64,000 nucleotides of DNA from Bacteroidia bacterium (GTDB lineage: Bacteria > Bacteroidota > Bacteroidia > NS11-12g > UBA9320): assembly GCA_028339355.1 (NCBI GenBank), contig JAOLBX010000008.1, positions 1-64,000 of the forward strand. Direction: 5' to 3'. Each line of letters begins with the position of its first letter. Positions within the stretch are counted from its first letter, which is position 1. Shown here piece after piece: positions 51,080 through 58,970 of this stretch. The notes beneath the pieces were generated by a model, which was not told the DNA's origin, made no database searches, and saw only the letters and a list, made by a program, of their open reading frames with translations. A program made the translations under genes and the position numbers.

Positions 51080-53578
51080 ATGAAAAAAATTTTACTCGGG
51101 TTTATTTCTTTATTACCAGTAAATCTATTTGCTCAGAGTGCAGTTACTTATACCCTTCAAACGGGTAACTTTACAGTAAATGAGCTAACAAAAAACACTA
51201 ATAGCAACTATTTTGCAGGAAGCTATAATAATTCGTCTTCTGAAGTTGCGTTTTACGCAAATGGAAGTGGAACTGGCTATACTGGTGACCCTGGTGTAGC
51301 TTCATTTCAAAGATTTACGACAAATGGAGTAGGCAATGGAACAGCAAGAGCACTTCAGGTTGGGGATGAGTTTAAAATTACATGCTATGTTGCCAATAGT
51401 TCTAGTTTCTTTTCTTCGTCATCTGCAGGTATCTCATTTAATGGAGGGACAACTTCTTCTAGTTTTTCAGATTATTCAACCAATCAACGGGCAAAATTTC
51501 AGATAAATACTAATGGCAACTGGTTTTCTGCAGCAGCAGCAGCAGGGACTGGGTATGCAACTCCCGCTGCAGATAGAACATTTACGATTAAGGTAACTTC
51601 CGCTAATACTATAAATCTTATTATCGATGGTTCAAATGGGGCCACGAGTTATGATTTGGTAATGGCTGGTTCTCCTGCAGCGTCTGGTTCAAATATTGAA
51701 AGCTTTGCCATTTGGAATCAAACTAGTGGTTCATCGAATGATATGTATTGGAAAAATGGAGAACTTACGGCTTCAGGAACTGTTGAGATTGGAGGAAATA
51801 ATGGGACTTCCACGATTTCAGGGATCATTTCGGATGGTCTGGATGCAAACTCTACATCAGCAGTGAAAGCTAATTCTCTAACTAAATTAGGCACAGGTAC
51901 AATCACTTTAAGTGGGGCTAATTCCTTCACTGGGACAACCACAATCAGTGCAGGAAAACTAATTGCTAATTCCACTACTGCTCTTGGCGTTGGATCAGAC
52001 GTTACAATATCTTCTGGAGCTACTTTAGAAATTAATGAGAGTTTGACTGTTGGCGATTTAACCCCAGCGGCTGGAGCTACATTGACAATAGCCAGTGGGA
52101 AAGTATTGACTGTAAATGGAACTTTAAATGTGTACGAGCCAATATCATTAGATAATTCTAGTATTGTGGTTAATAATCTTAATTTAGGTGCGGATGTAAC
52201 GCTGGTAGCTGATCTTACTGTAAATGGAGATTTGACTATCCAAGATGGAAAAAAACTGTTAATGGGTAACTATGACATGAATCTTAAAGGGAACTTAAAC
52301 AGACTAGGAGTAGGTGAAATTGATGCAACTAACATGGGTGTAGTTTCTTTTACTGGAACCGCAGATCAAAACTTACAAGGTCTTGTAACCTTTCTTGATG
52401 GATGTGTCGTAAATATAACTAATGGCAATCTTATATTGGCAGATAACGGTTCTGTTTCAGGTGGTATTACTAAGGGAATGAAGATTGCAGGTTCTACTCT
52501 AACATTAACCAGTGGCAATATCGACGCATCTGCAAATGATACTTATGTTGAAGTGACCGATAACTCTGCGATTTCTGGAGGAGGAGATGACTCTCACATT
52601 ATTGGCGAATTGCGAAGAGGTACCAATACTACAAGTGAATATAAATTTCCTATTGGTGATGGAACAACATTGAAACAGGTAGGCTTAGATCCAAATGGAA
52701 CAGCAGCAACCCAATACAGCGTAGAGTTAATAACTCCTGCAAATACGTCTAGCCTTGGCACTGGTGTAAATAATGTGAGTACGGTTGATCATTGGGAAAT
52801 TTCTAGACCTTCTGGCACCACCTTGCCAATTGTAAGACTTTATTGGAACTCTACATCTTCAGGAATTACATCTGTCGGTACAGATTTGTTTGTTGCACAT
52901 TACGGATCTACTTGGGATAAAGAGGCTTCAGCTGCAACGGGTACATCTGCTTCAGGTTCAGTTGAAACCAGTGCTGCAGTTTCGAGTCTAAGCCCATTTA
53001 CTTTCGGTTCAGCTACGGTTTCAATTAATCCACTGCCAGTCTCGTTAGTAGATTTTAAAGGAAACTTAAACAACCTAAACCAAACACAACTAACTTGGAA
53101 AACTGCCTCAGAATTAAATGCTTCTCATTTTAATATCCATAAATCTAGAAATGGAATTGAAAAAAATAGAATTGGAGAAGTAGCGGCAAGTGGAACAAGC
53201 AGCGAGATTGAGAAATACTCATTTATGGATTTTGAGCCGATACAACAAAAAACATTTTATTTCTTGGAGCAAGTAGATTTTGATGGACAAGTAGAATGGT
53301 TTGGTCCTGCTACGGTATCCTTGGAGAAAGAATCAAAAATAGTAAGCCATTACAATGCTACCAATAGCGAGCTGGTTGTTTCGTTAAATGAAAATTTAGA
53401 AAGTGAAGCAGTTACGGTAAAGGTTATTTCTCTAAACGGAAAAACTATAGTTAAAAAAGATCTCGCAAATACAGGATCGGGGAATATATCCATTGCTATG
53501 CCGAGCATTACTTCAGGTATTTACATCGTGCAAGTGATCACAGAAAACAATGTTTTCTCTGAAAAAGTATTGTTCTAA
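51080..53578 (+). CDS. Secreted repeat protein with autotransporter-type beta repeat and T9SS-type C-terminus
   Basis: An 832-residue protein. Signal peptide MKKILLGFISLLPVNLFAQ, then a Ser/Asn-rich lectin-like region to about 245. A PATR-type autotransporter repeat follows (LTKLGTGTITLSGANSFTG, TTTISAGKLIANS), then a beta-helix-like part to about 490. A fibronectin-like module (LTWKTASELNASHFNIHKS, FYFLEQVDFDGQVEWFG) and a sorting domain (VKVISLNGKTIVKKD; SGIYIVQVITENNVFSEKVL) end the protein. The C-terminal 170 residues are paralogous to those of the 40799 protein. Probably an adhesin or surface structure; function unknown. Confidence 0.8.
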   Translation: MKKILLGFISLLPVNLFAQSAVTYTLQTGNFTVNELTKNTNSNYFAGSYNNSSSEVAFYANGSGTGYTGDPGVASFQRFTTNGVGNGTARALQVGDEFKITCYVANSSSFFSSSSAGISFNGGTTSSSFSDYSTNQRAKFQINTNGNWFSAAAAAGTGYATPAADRTFTIKVTSANTINLIIDGSNGATSYDLVMAGSPAASGSNIESFAIWNQTSGSSNDMYWKNGELTASGTVEIGGNNGTSTISGIISDGLDANSTSAVKANSLTKLGTGTITLSGANSFTGTTTISAGKLIANSTTALGVGSDVTISSGATLEINESLTVGDLTPAAGATLTIASGKVLTVNGTLNVYEPISLDNSSIVVNNLNLGADVTLVADLTVNGDLTIQDGKKLLMGNYDMNLKGNLNRLGVGEIDATNMGVVSFTGTADQNLQGLVTFLDGCVVNITNGNLILADNGSVSGGITKGMKIAGSTLTLTSGNIDASANDTYVEVTDNSAISGGGDDSHIIGELRRGTNTTSEYKFPIGDGTTLKQVGLDPNGTAATQYSVELITPANTSSLGTGVNNVSTVDHWEISRPSGTTLPIVRLYWNSTSSGITSVGTDLFVAHYGSTWDKEASAATGTSASGSVETSAAVSSLSPFTFGSATVSINPLPVSLVDFKGNLNNLNQTQLTWKTASELNASHFNIHKSRNGIEKNRIGEVAASGTSSEIEKYSFMDFEPIQQKTFYFLEQVDFDGQVEWFGPATVSLEKESKIVSHYNATNSELVVSLNENLESEAVTVKVISLNGKTIVKKDLANTGSGNISIAMPSITSGIYIVQVITENNVFSEKVLF

Positions 53579-53600
53579 GACTTAAGATAGACATAAAGAT

Positions 53601-53624
53601 AAAGGGGCGGAAGCCCCTTTTTTT
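53601..53624 (+). terminator. Terminator after the 51080 gene
   Basis: Perfect stem AAAGGGGC (53601-53608) with GCCCCTTT (53613-53620), GGAA tetraloop, then TTTT. Confidence 0.9.
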
Positions 53625-53639
53625 ATGAATTAGTAATTG

Positions 53640-53801
53640 TTAATCGCTTTTTTTAGGCTGTCTCTTAGCCTTTTTAAGAGCCTCATTTAAAAGATACTCT
53701 ATCTGCCCATTGGTACTTCTGAATTCGTCGGCAGCCCACTTCTCCAAGGCTGCCAACATTTTTTCTTCTACGCGTAATGCAAATGCTTTCTTTTTGCCCA
53801 T
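53640..53801 (-). CDS. Arc-type ribbon-helix-helix DNA-binding protein
   Basis: A 53-residue protein found by direct translation: MGKKKAFALRVEEKMLAALE, then KWAADEFRSTNGQIEYLLNE and a Lys-rich tail. It has the Arc/MetJ pattern: a short beta strand with alternating residues (KAFALRV), followed by two helices with the turn STNGQ, so it should bind DNA as a dimer. It is the last gene of the SPFH operon, starting four bases after the preceding stop. By analogy with other RHH proteins it may regulate its own operon; the promoter at 55461 contains matching repeat sites. Confidence 0.8.
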   Translation of the reverse strand: MGKKKAFALRVEEKMLAALEKWAADEFRSTNGQIEYLLNEALKKAKRQPKKSD

Positions 53802-53805
53802 CGGC

Positions 53806-53952
53806 TTAGCTCGCTTTTTTCATTAATACAGCATATCCAGAGTCTGTTCTCGACAGACTTATGGCCTCGTATCCGTATTTGCTATTTATTCTCTCTTCAA
53901 ACTTCACTAGTTTTTCGAAGAGTCCTTTTTCTAAGATTATATACTTGTTCAT
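53806..53952 (-). CDS. SPFH-operon microprotein B (48 residues)
   Basis: Sequence begins MNKYIILEKGLFEKLVKFEE and continues with YGYEAISLSRTDSGYAVLM. It is clearly paralogous to the gene just upstream: same KYIIxxK/R start, FEK/FKK helix, YGYEAISLS versus RGYRPIAMS, and a final VLMxK. The pattern beta-helix-beta-beta resembles a DUF4177-like fold, but I cannot assign a family. The start overlaps the preceding stop as ATGA, so translation is coupled. No signal peptide. Function unknown. Confidence 0.72.
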   Translation of the reverse strand: MNKYIILEKGLFEKLVKFEERINSKYGYEAISLSRTDSGYAVLMKKAS

Positions 53953-54101
53953 TGTGTTATTTTTTCCATTAGTACGTTGGTTCCAGATTCTCCCGACATG
54001 GCTATCGGCCTATAGCCACGCTGAGCATAATCGTTTATTTGTTTGTCAAAATGCTCTATTTTTTTGAAGGCCTTTGCCCGTATGATTATGTATTTTTCCA
54101 T
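53949..54101 (-). CDS. SPFH-operon microprotein A (50 residues)
   Basis: Sequence begins MEKYIIIRAKAFKKIEHFDK and continues with INDYAQRGYRPIAMSGESG, then TNVLMEKITQ. The start lies inside the last 16 bases of the PH-domain gene, in another frame, and the stop overlaps microprotein B as ATGA. It shares its layout with B and is probably the product of a tandem duplication. A compact beta-alpha-beta-beta fold is predicted by eye. No catalytic motif or signal is seen. Function unknown; operon context suggests a partner of the SPFH/PH membrane proteins. Confidence 0.72.
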   Translation of the reverse strand: MEKYIIIRAKAFKKIEHFDKQINDYAQRGYRPIAMSGESGTNVLMEKITQ

Positions 54102-54562
54102 TTTTCTACTATTGTTTTTAGTTCGCTTTCTTTTTGTGTGCCTACTAAGAATTTCTTCTTATTTTTAAGCACTATCGCCATACCTATTCTGCCAGATGTA
54201 TTGTACACCGTACCGTACTTGGTCCATATGCGTATGCCCCATCCACCCACAAAACCGTAGTCTAAGACTTCCAAACTTTGTATGTCGTCCCAGTTTACTT
54301 TCTTATGTACCAGAGGGCATTTCACGGTGATACCATAGTTGTCTATTCGGGTAGTTAGTTTCCAGAACCATACGAGCATTATCGCCGCAAATCCCAATAC
54401 CAGACCTGCATAGAAGCTGATTTGTTCTGTGGCTGTAGTATCTGTTTGTGCAAAGTCGTAGATGGCATATACCAATGTGCCGAGAGTGACTAGGAGTATG
54501 AGTTTGAGCCACCACTGGTTTATGCGTTGCTCTTCGTTGAAGCTGACGTTGATTGTCGTCAT
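54086..54562 (-). CDS. Two-helix membrane protein with PH-like (DUF6141-like) domain
   Basis: A 158-residue protein. Two membrane helices (about residues 18-38 and 48-66) are followed by a cytoplasmic PH-like domain (about 70-155): DNYGITVKCPLVHKKVNWDD, VGGWGIRIWTKYGTVYNTSG and KFLVGTQKESEL. The GGWGIR and YNxSG motifs and the closing LVGTQK match my memory of DUF6141/bacterial PH-like proteins. It begins one base after the SPFH stop and is followed by overlapping microprotein A. It may assemble with the SPFH protein in the membrane; this is inference. Confidence 0.8.
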   Translation of the reverse strand: MTTINVSFNEEQRINQWWLKLILLVTLGTLVYAIYDFAQTDTTATEQISFYAGLVLGFAAIMLVWFWKLTTRIDNYGITVKCPLVHKKVNWDDIQSLEVLDYGFVGGWGIRIWTKYGTVYNTSGRIGMAIVLKNKKKFLVGTQKESELKTIVEKWKNT

Positions 54563-54563
54563 A

Positions 54564-55436
54564 CTAGTTGTGCAATGTACCTGCGTTTACAATAGGGCTT
54601 GCAGCCTTATCAGAACAGAGTACCACGAGTAGGTTGCTTACCATAGCTGCACGCTTATCATCGTCCAGTTCTACTATTTTCTTATCACTTAGCTGATGTA
54701 GGGCGTCGTCTACCATGCTCACTGCACCTTCTACAATTTTTCTACGTGCAGCAATTATTGCCGTAGCTTGTTGCCGTTGGAGCATTGCACTTGCTATTTC
54801 CTCTGAATACGCCAAGTAACTAATTCTGGCCTCAACCACCTCTATGCCTGCAATTTCAAGTCTTTTGGTAAGAGCATCTTCCAACTTCTCGTCTATCTCC
54901 GATCCGCCACTTCTTAGTGTCAGGTGATTTACCTCTCCTGTATGCTCGTCTTCAAAATCATCGTAAGGATAATGACCGGCCAGTTTTCTGATGGCAGCTT
55001 CACTTTGTATGTTTACGAAGTTTTGATAATCGTCTACATCAAAAGCGGCTCTATAAGTCTCTTTTACCTTCCATACTACCACGGCACCTATTTTTATAGG
55101 ATTACCCAGACTATCATTCACTTTGATGGGAGGAGTGTCGAGGTTTCGAGCTCTTAGCGATATTTTTTGTTTCTTAAAAAACGGATTGATAAAGAAGAAG
55201 CCGTTGTCTCTCACTGTGCCTTTGTATGCTCCAAAAAGAGTCAGTACTCTACTGCCATTTGGACTAACCGCCGTGAGACCCACTGCAAGAAATAAAAATA
55301 AGATGACAGCCAGTACGATAATGAAAATATTTTTGAGGTTAATGCCGAGGCTTATTCCACCGATGCCGACTATTAGCATTAATATTAGGCCTACGTAGCC
55401 GCTCATGGGTTTGAAAGTTGATTCTTGTTTGTTCAT
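54564..55436 (-). CDS. SPFH (band 7) domain membrane protein
   Basis: A 290-residue protein with two N-terminal membrane helices (about 13-57: VGLILMLIVGIGGISLGINL and IFIIVLAVILFLFLAVGLTA), then a band 7 domain (GAYKGTVRDNGFFFINPFFK; LRARNLDTPPIKVNDSLGNP; AAFDVDDYQNFVNIQSEAAI) and a C-terminal helical part with AMLQRQQATAIIAARRKIVE. This is the HflK/stomatin-like group often paired with Arc-type RHH genes, not the FloA type at 46508. It heads a five-gene operon with the PH protein, two microproteins and the RHH protein. Probable role: membrane scaffold; specific target unknown. Confidence 0.9.
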   Translation of the reverse strand: MNKQESTFKPMSGYVGLILMLIVGIGGISLGINLKNIFIIVLAVILFLFLAVGLTAVSPNGSRVLTLFGAYKGTVRDNGFFFINPFFKKQKISLRARNLDTPPIKVNDSLGNPIKIGAVVVWKVKETYRAAFDVDDYQNFVNIQSEAAIRKLAGHYPYDDFEDEHTGEVNHLTLRSGGSEIDEKLEDALTKRLEIAGIEVVEARISYLAYSEEIASAMLQRQQATAIIAARRKIVEGAVSMVDDALHQLSDKKIVELDDDKRAAMVSNLLVVLCSDKAASPIVNAGTLHN

Positions 55437-55440
55437 ATTA

Positions 55441-55492
55441 TTGATATTAAAATGATATCACAAAGATATGATAATAAATATCATAAATCAAC
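55441..55492 (-). promoter_or_regulatory. SPFH operon promoter with TGATA repeats
   Basis: On the minus strand TTG (55489-55491), 20-base spacer and TATCTTTG (55461-55468), a perfect -7 element. TGATA half-sites crowd the region: TGATATT at 55442, palindrome TGATATCA at 55453-55460, and the inverted repeat TATGATA-N5-TATCATA at 55467-55485 between the two promoter boxes. Likely operator sites. Confidence 0.65.
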
Positions 55493-55601
55493 CATTTCTA
55501 AGACGAAATTGGATTTGAAAACGATGAAACACAATTATTGAGAATGGCTAAGTATCCATTTTGAGTGAAGAACTAAAACCGGCATCGTGTGTTTAAAAGA
55601 T

Positions 55602-55766
55602 ATGTTCGGACTATTCAAAAAGAAATCAGAAAAAGAAAAGCTAGAAGACCAATACGAAAAACTACTGGCAGAAGCTCACAAACTCAGTACGGTCAATAGA
55701 ACTGCCTCAGATGCTAAGGCAGCGGAAGCGGATGTTGTGTTGAAAAAGATAGAGGCGATGGATTGA
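55602..55766 (+). CDS. Lacal_2735-family small protein
   Basis: A 54-residue charged helical protein: MFGLFKKKSEKEKLEDQYEK then LLAEAHKLSTVNRTASDAKA and a tail ending KKIEAMD. The MFGLFKKKSEKEKL start and the LLxEAHxLS..NRxxSDxK pattern match the Lacal_2735 family of small Bacteroidota proteins of unknown function. It probably forms a coiled coil and has no signal peptide. It is divergent from the SPFH operon, with 165 bases between starts. Confidence 0.8.
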   Translation: MFGLFKKKSEKEKLEDQYEKLLAEAHKLSTVNRTASDAKAAEADVVLKKIEAMD

Positions 55767-55812
55767 AGTAGCATTGAGCACTTCGTCTATGCTCTGTTAA
55801 AAACACTAGGTT

Positions 55813-56457
55813 TTAAGACTCCTTAAATTTCTTCTCTAGCACGGTGTTCAGTTCACTGGCATTGGTAAATACTGCGAAGTGGCCACCCGGTATACGTGAG
55901 TCAGCCCGAGTATGGTCGCTGAAAAGCCTGTCGTGGTCAGAGTGTATATGAAAAATAGGGGTCTTGCTCACTACTCCTTGCCAATTGGCTATTTGATCCA
56001 TTGCCCACTTCATATGGGCAATGCTCATATTCTCGAAGCAGGTATTCAATAGTTTAACTTCTTCTGGTTTTTGGATGGAGAACGCGTATTTAGTCACCAT
56101 GTTTGGTTTGGCAAGCAGATAGTCGGGCAGTATACTGGGTATATGCGTTATTCCAGCCAATCCCATGTACCACGGTTTTTCTATTTTGCTTTTTATCGTC
56201 GAGATTAAAATAAGTTCTTTTATAGGCCGTATAGCGGCAATCTCTTGAGCTACTATACCTCCAAACGAAAGACCAATCAATGTAGGGTTTGGATGATTTA
56301 TAGATCGTGCTATTCTACTCGCATAGTCCTGGATTGTTTCTTTTGATTTGTTTTCGATCCACGAAATGTGTGTGTGATTCTGAGGTAGATGCACCCGAGC
56401 AAACACACGTTCATCGGCTCCCAAGCCAGAGAGTATATAGTAGTGTGTATTATTCAC
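55813..56457 (-). CDS. Alpha/beta hydrolase
   Basis: A 214-residue cytoplasmic hydrolase, short for the family. The nucleophile elbow is GLSFGG (Ser near residue 65), the acid is in the segment HSDHDRLF, and the C-terminal GGHFAVF supplies His. No signal peptide. Its ATG overlaps the stop of the methyltransferase gene as ATGA, so the two are translationally coupled. Substrate unknown. Confidence 0.82.
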   Translation of the reverse strand: MNNTHYYILSGLGADERVFARVHLPQNHTHISWIENKSKETIQDYASRIARSINHPNPTLIGLSFGGIVAQEIAAIRPIKELILISTIKSKIEKPWYMGLAGITHIPSILPDYLLAKPNMVTKYAFSIQKPEEVKLLNTCFENMSIAHMKWAMDQIANWQGVVSKTPIFHIHSDHDRLFSDHTRADSRIPGGHFAVFTNASELNTVLEKKFKES

Positions 56458-57269
56458 TGTTTCTCAGCGATTATTTCTATGAGTGTAGGGCAAAATAAAT
56501 GAGCTCCATTCGTATGTTCCAAATCTTCCAGGTCTTTGAGTGCTGCTTTGGCATCTTGAGAGGAGAGATAGTTCATGTCTACTAGACTGGGAAAGTATAT
56601 CTCATAAAATGACTTGGGCCATTGCCAAGTTAGCTCATTGGGTGTAGCCAGTTTTGCCATAGGCCGTGTGTGCAGTGTCATACCCATAGAGCTCAGCACA
56701 GGTGCCAGGTCTCGTCCTACGTCTATGTCACCAGGTTGTTCTTTAAAACTCAGTAGGCAAGCTGCTATGGCTTTTGAAAGTGCAGGTTTGTTGGGCTGAG
56801 TTTGGTGGGTAGACCAGTTAAAGTACTCGTGTATTACCATTTTTCCGCCGGGTTTTAGAGCTGCATATACTTTCTTTAGCACTTCTTCCGGATTTGGAAC
56901 CCACGCCAACGCCCATCTGCAGTACATACCGTCTATGCTATTTGGTTTTAGCTCCATATCGTCAAAATCACAATGTAGTGTTTCAATATTTAGAGAATGA
57001 AGCTGAGCTTCCTTATCCAGAAAGTCCGTGTACCCTTTGGATTTGTCTACGGCAATTACATTACCTTCATTTCCTACGATATAGGCCAGTTCTTTGCTGC
57101 AAAACCCGGGACCTGAGCCGAGGTCTAAAATGGTTTGGCCTGCGGTGAATCCGGCTGCGGCCCAACCTCTATTAGCTTCTATTGCCCATACTTGGTGCTG
57201 AAGCCCAAGACGATGGAGTTCGGCAGTGTTGGTTCCCAAGATGTATGCATTTTCTTCGCGTTTTGCCAT
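56454..57269 (-). CDS. SAM-dependent methyltransferase
   Basis: A 271-residue class I methyltransferase. The SAM motif is ILDLGSGPGFCSKELAYIVG (near 47-66), followed by VIAVDKSKGYTDFLD (acidic loop), MYCRWALAWVPNPEEVLKKV (motif IV region) and LKPGGKMVIHEYFNW. These fit the Methyltransf_11/25 group of small-molecule methylases. The substrate cannot be told. It precedes the alpha/beta hydrolase with an ATGA overlap, so both may act on the same compound; inference. Confidence 0.85.
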   Translation of the reverse strand: MAKREENAYILGTNTAELHRLGLQHQVWAIEANRGWAAAGFTAGQTILDLGSGPGFCSKELAYIVGNEGNVIAVDKSKGYTDFLDKEAQLHSLNIETLHCDFDDMELKPNSIDGMYCRWALAWVPNPEEVLKKVYAALKPGGKMVIHEYFNWSTHQTQPNKPALSKAIAACLLSFKEQPGDIDVGRDLAPVLSSMGMTLHTRPMAKLATPNELTWQWPKSFYEIYFPSLVDMNYLSSQDAKAALKDLEDLEHTNGAHLFCPTLIEIIAEKQ

Positions 57270-57319
57270 GTTGGGCGAAAGGTAGTAAATTGTAGTCTTC
57301 GAGCTAAATGTTAAAGTTG

Positions 57320-57712
57320 TTATTTGGTATTGATCACCGTTAATAAGTAGAAACTATCTTTTTTGGCAATAATACTGTGAGCGATATTGGCTTCTATCCC
57401 TATCATTTGACCTTTTCTTAAAGTGAATTTAGAGGATTCGGTATGCAAGCAGATTTTGCCTCGAAGAACTTGTATGGTAGCATCTCCATTTGCAGCGGAT
57501 TGTTTTCGCTCCGTCTTCTTGTGCATGCCACGCAGTACCACGGTGGCATAGTCACTTTTGTAGATGGTTATGGTATTGTGGTCTTGTTCGCTCCAGGCAG
57601 ATTCCTTTTTGAGTTGCTTTATGTACTTACGCAAGTTCATCTGAACAAGCGGGCCAAATAGCATACGTTCTCTCTCAGGATGTTGGGTAGTGGCGTCTAT
57701 TCTCTTATCCAT
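57320..57712 (-). CDS. Small cupin-domain protein
   Basis: A 130-residue protein with a single cupin-like barrel in the C-terminal half: GDATIQVLRGKICLHTESSK and FTLRKGQMIGIEANIAHSII. The second cupin motif His is present (AHS), but the first motif lacks the usual HxH pair, so metal binding is doubtful. The N-terminal 40 residues (LFGPLVQMNLRKYIKQLK) are helical. It lies 50 bases before the methyltransferase gene on the same strand and may be co-transcribed. Role unknown. Confidence 0.7.
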   Translation of the reverse strand: MDKRIDATTQHPERERMLFGPLVQMNLRKYIKQLKKESAWSEQDHNTITIYKSDYATVVLRGMHKKTERKQSAANGDATIQVLRGKICLHTESSKFTLRKGQMIGIEANIAHSIIAKKDSFYLLTVINTK

Positions 57713-57848
57713 AACTTTTTTAGTTTTGCTTCTTTACAAAGCTATGAAAATCTATGGGGTTTTTGGGTGAAGGGCTTTTACGGTAAAATAATAGGACCCA
57801 AAATTTCAAGTCAGTAGCTCAAACCTATACCACCAGAAAATTACTTTT

Positions 57849-58970
57849 TTATTCGTCCAGAGCATCTAGCACTACCTTGCACACTTCTCCAATCTGCTTC
57901 TTGGTCATGATAAGGGGAGGAGAAATTCTAAGGCATTCCATATTGTACAGGAACCAATCTATGATAACACCTCGCTCTATGCATCGTTTCATTGTACGTT
58001 CTACTTCTTCGAATGAGTCTAACTGAACAGCGAGCATAAGTCCTTTGCCGCTTATTCCTTTTATTTTGGGATGTACGAGTAGTTGGCGAAATAGAGCTTC
58101 TTTCTCTTCTACTTCATCTATGAGATTACTATTGGTCAAGTATTTGAGAGCCGCATTTCCTGCCGCACAGCTCACAGGGTGCCCGCCAAAGGTCGTTATG
58201 TGCCCGAGTATAGGATTGTCGCTGAGACTTGCCATTATCTCCTTAGAAGAGATAAAAACGCCTATAGGCATTCCGCCACCTAGAGCCTTGGCACTGAGCA
58301 AGATGTCTGGTAGCACATTGTAGTGCTCAAAGGCATAGAGTTTTCCGGTACGTCCTATTCCGGTCTGTATTTCATCAAACACGAGTAGCGTACCCGTGTT
58401 GTTGCATTTTATTCTCAATGCCTCTAGAAATTTTTGACTAGCGGGTATGTATCCTTTCTCTGCCTGTATGGGCTCTATGAATACTGCAGCGGTGTCATTT
58501 TCTATTACGTCTAATGAACGTTCATCATTGAAATCTGCAAAATGAATATTGGGTAGTAGTGGTTTGAACGGCCCTGAGTAATACTCGTCACTCATCATGC
58601 TCAAGGAACCGCTTGTGCTGCCATGGTATGCATTACGCATTGCCACTATTTTATACTTGCCTGTATGTTTTTTGGCGAGCTTCATAGCACCTTCTACGGC
58701 CTCGCTACCACTATTCAAAAAGTAGAAGGACTGCAGATTATCAGGTAAAAGGTTAGCGAGTCTCTTGGCAAGCTTTACTTGTGGTCCTATGACGTACTCA
58801 CCGTACACCATCTGATGACTGTATCGGCCAACTTGTTTTTTTACTGCTTTTTGTACCTTTTTATTTCCATGTCCCAAATTATTAACGGCTATACCGCTTA
58901 TAAGATCCACGTATGGCTTGTTTTTTTTATCATACAAGTAGATGCCTTCTCCACGTACAAATTCGTACAT
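57849..58970 (-). CDS. Class III (acetylornithine/ornithine-type) aminotransferase
   Basis: PLP-dependent aminotransferase of the ArgD/OAT family. From ATG 58970 it has 373 residues: DLISGIAVNNLGHGNKKVQK, NSGSEAVEGAMKLAKKHTGK, FIEPIQAEKGYIPAS, LLVFDEIQTGIGRTGKLYAF and the PLP lysine in LLSAKALGGGMPIGVFIS. The family normally begins about 20 residues earlier, and in frame upstream the sequence KKSFLRYLAQTSPTPP matches this conserved segment. There is no ATG, GTG or TTG there, only an ATC at 59019-59021 before a TAA stop, so the true start is unclear. Substrate undetermined. Confidence 0.88.
   Translation of the reverse strand: MYEFVRGEGIYLYDKKNKPYVDLISGIAVNNLGHGNKKVQKAVKKQVGRYSHQMVYGEYVIGPQVKLAKRLANLLPDNLQSFYFLNSGSEAVEGAMKLAKKHTGKYKIVAMRNAYHGSTSGSLSMMSDEYYSGPFKPLLPNIHFADFNDERSLDVIENDTAAVFIEPIQAEKGYIPASQKFLEALRIKCNNTGTLLVFDEIQTGIGRTGKLYAFEHYNVLPDILLSAKALGGGMPIGVFISSKEIMASLSDNPILGHITTFGGHPVSCAAGNAALKYLTNSNLIDEVEEKEALFRQLLVHPKIKGISGKGLMLAVQLDSFEEVERTMKRCIERGVIIDWFLYNMECLRISPPLIMTKKQIGEVCKVVLDALDE

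Noticed and set aside
53640-54101. Microproteins plus RHH gene as a toxin-antitoxin module
   Set aside because: RHH antitoxins usually precede a toxin such as RelE/ParE; neither microprotein shows a toxin motif, and the RHH gene is last in an SPFH operon. TA remains possible but is not supported.
46024-55436. Both SPFH genes as duplicates of one system
   Set aside because: FloA at 46508 has the FloA-specific middle and pairs with NfeD. The SPFH protein at 54564 has two N-terminal helices and a different band 7 region and pairs with PH and RHH proteins. They are separate groups.
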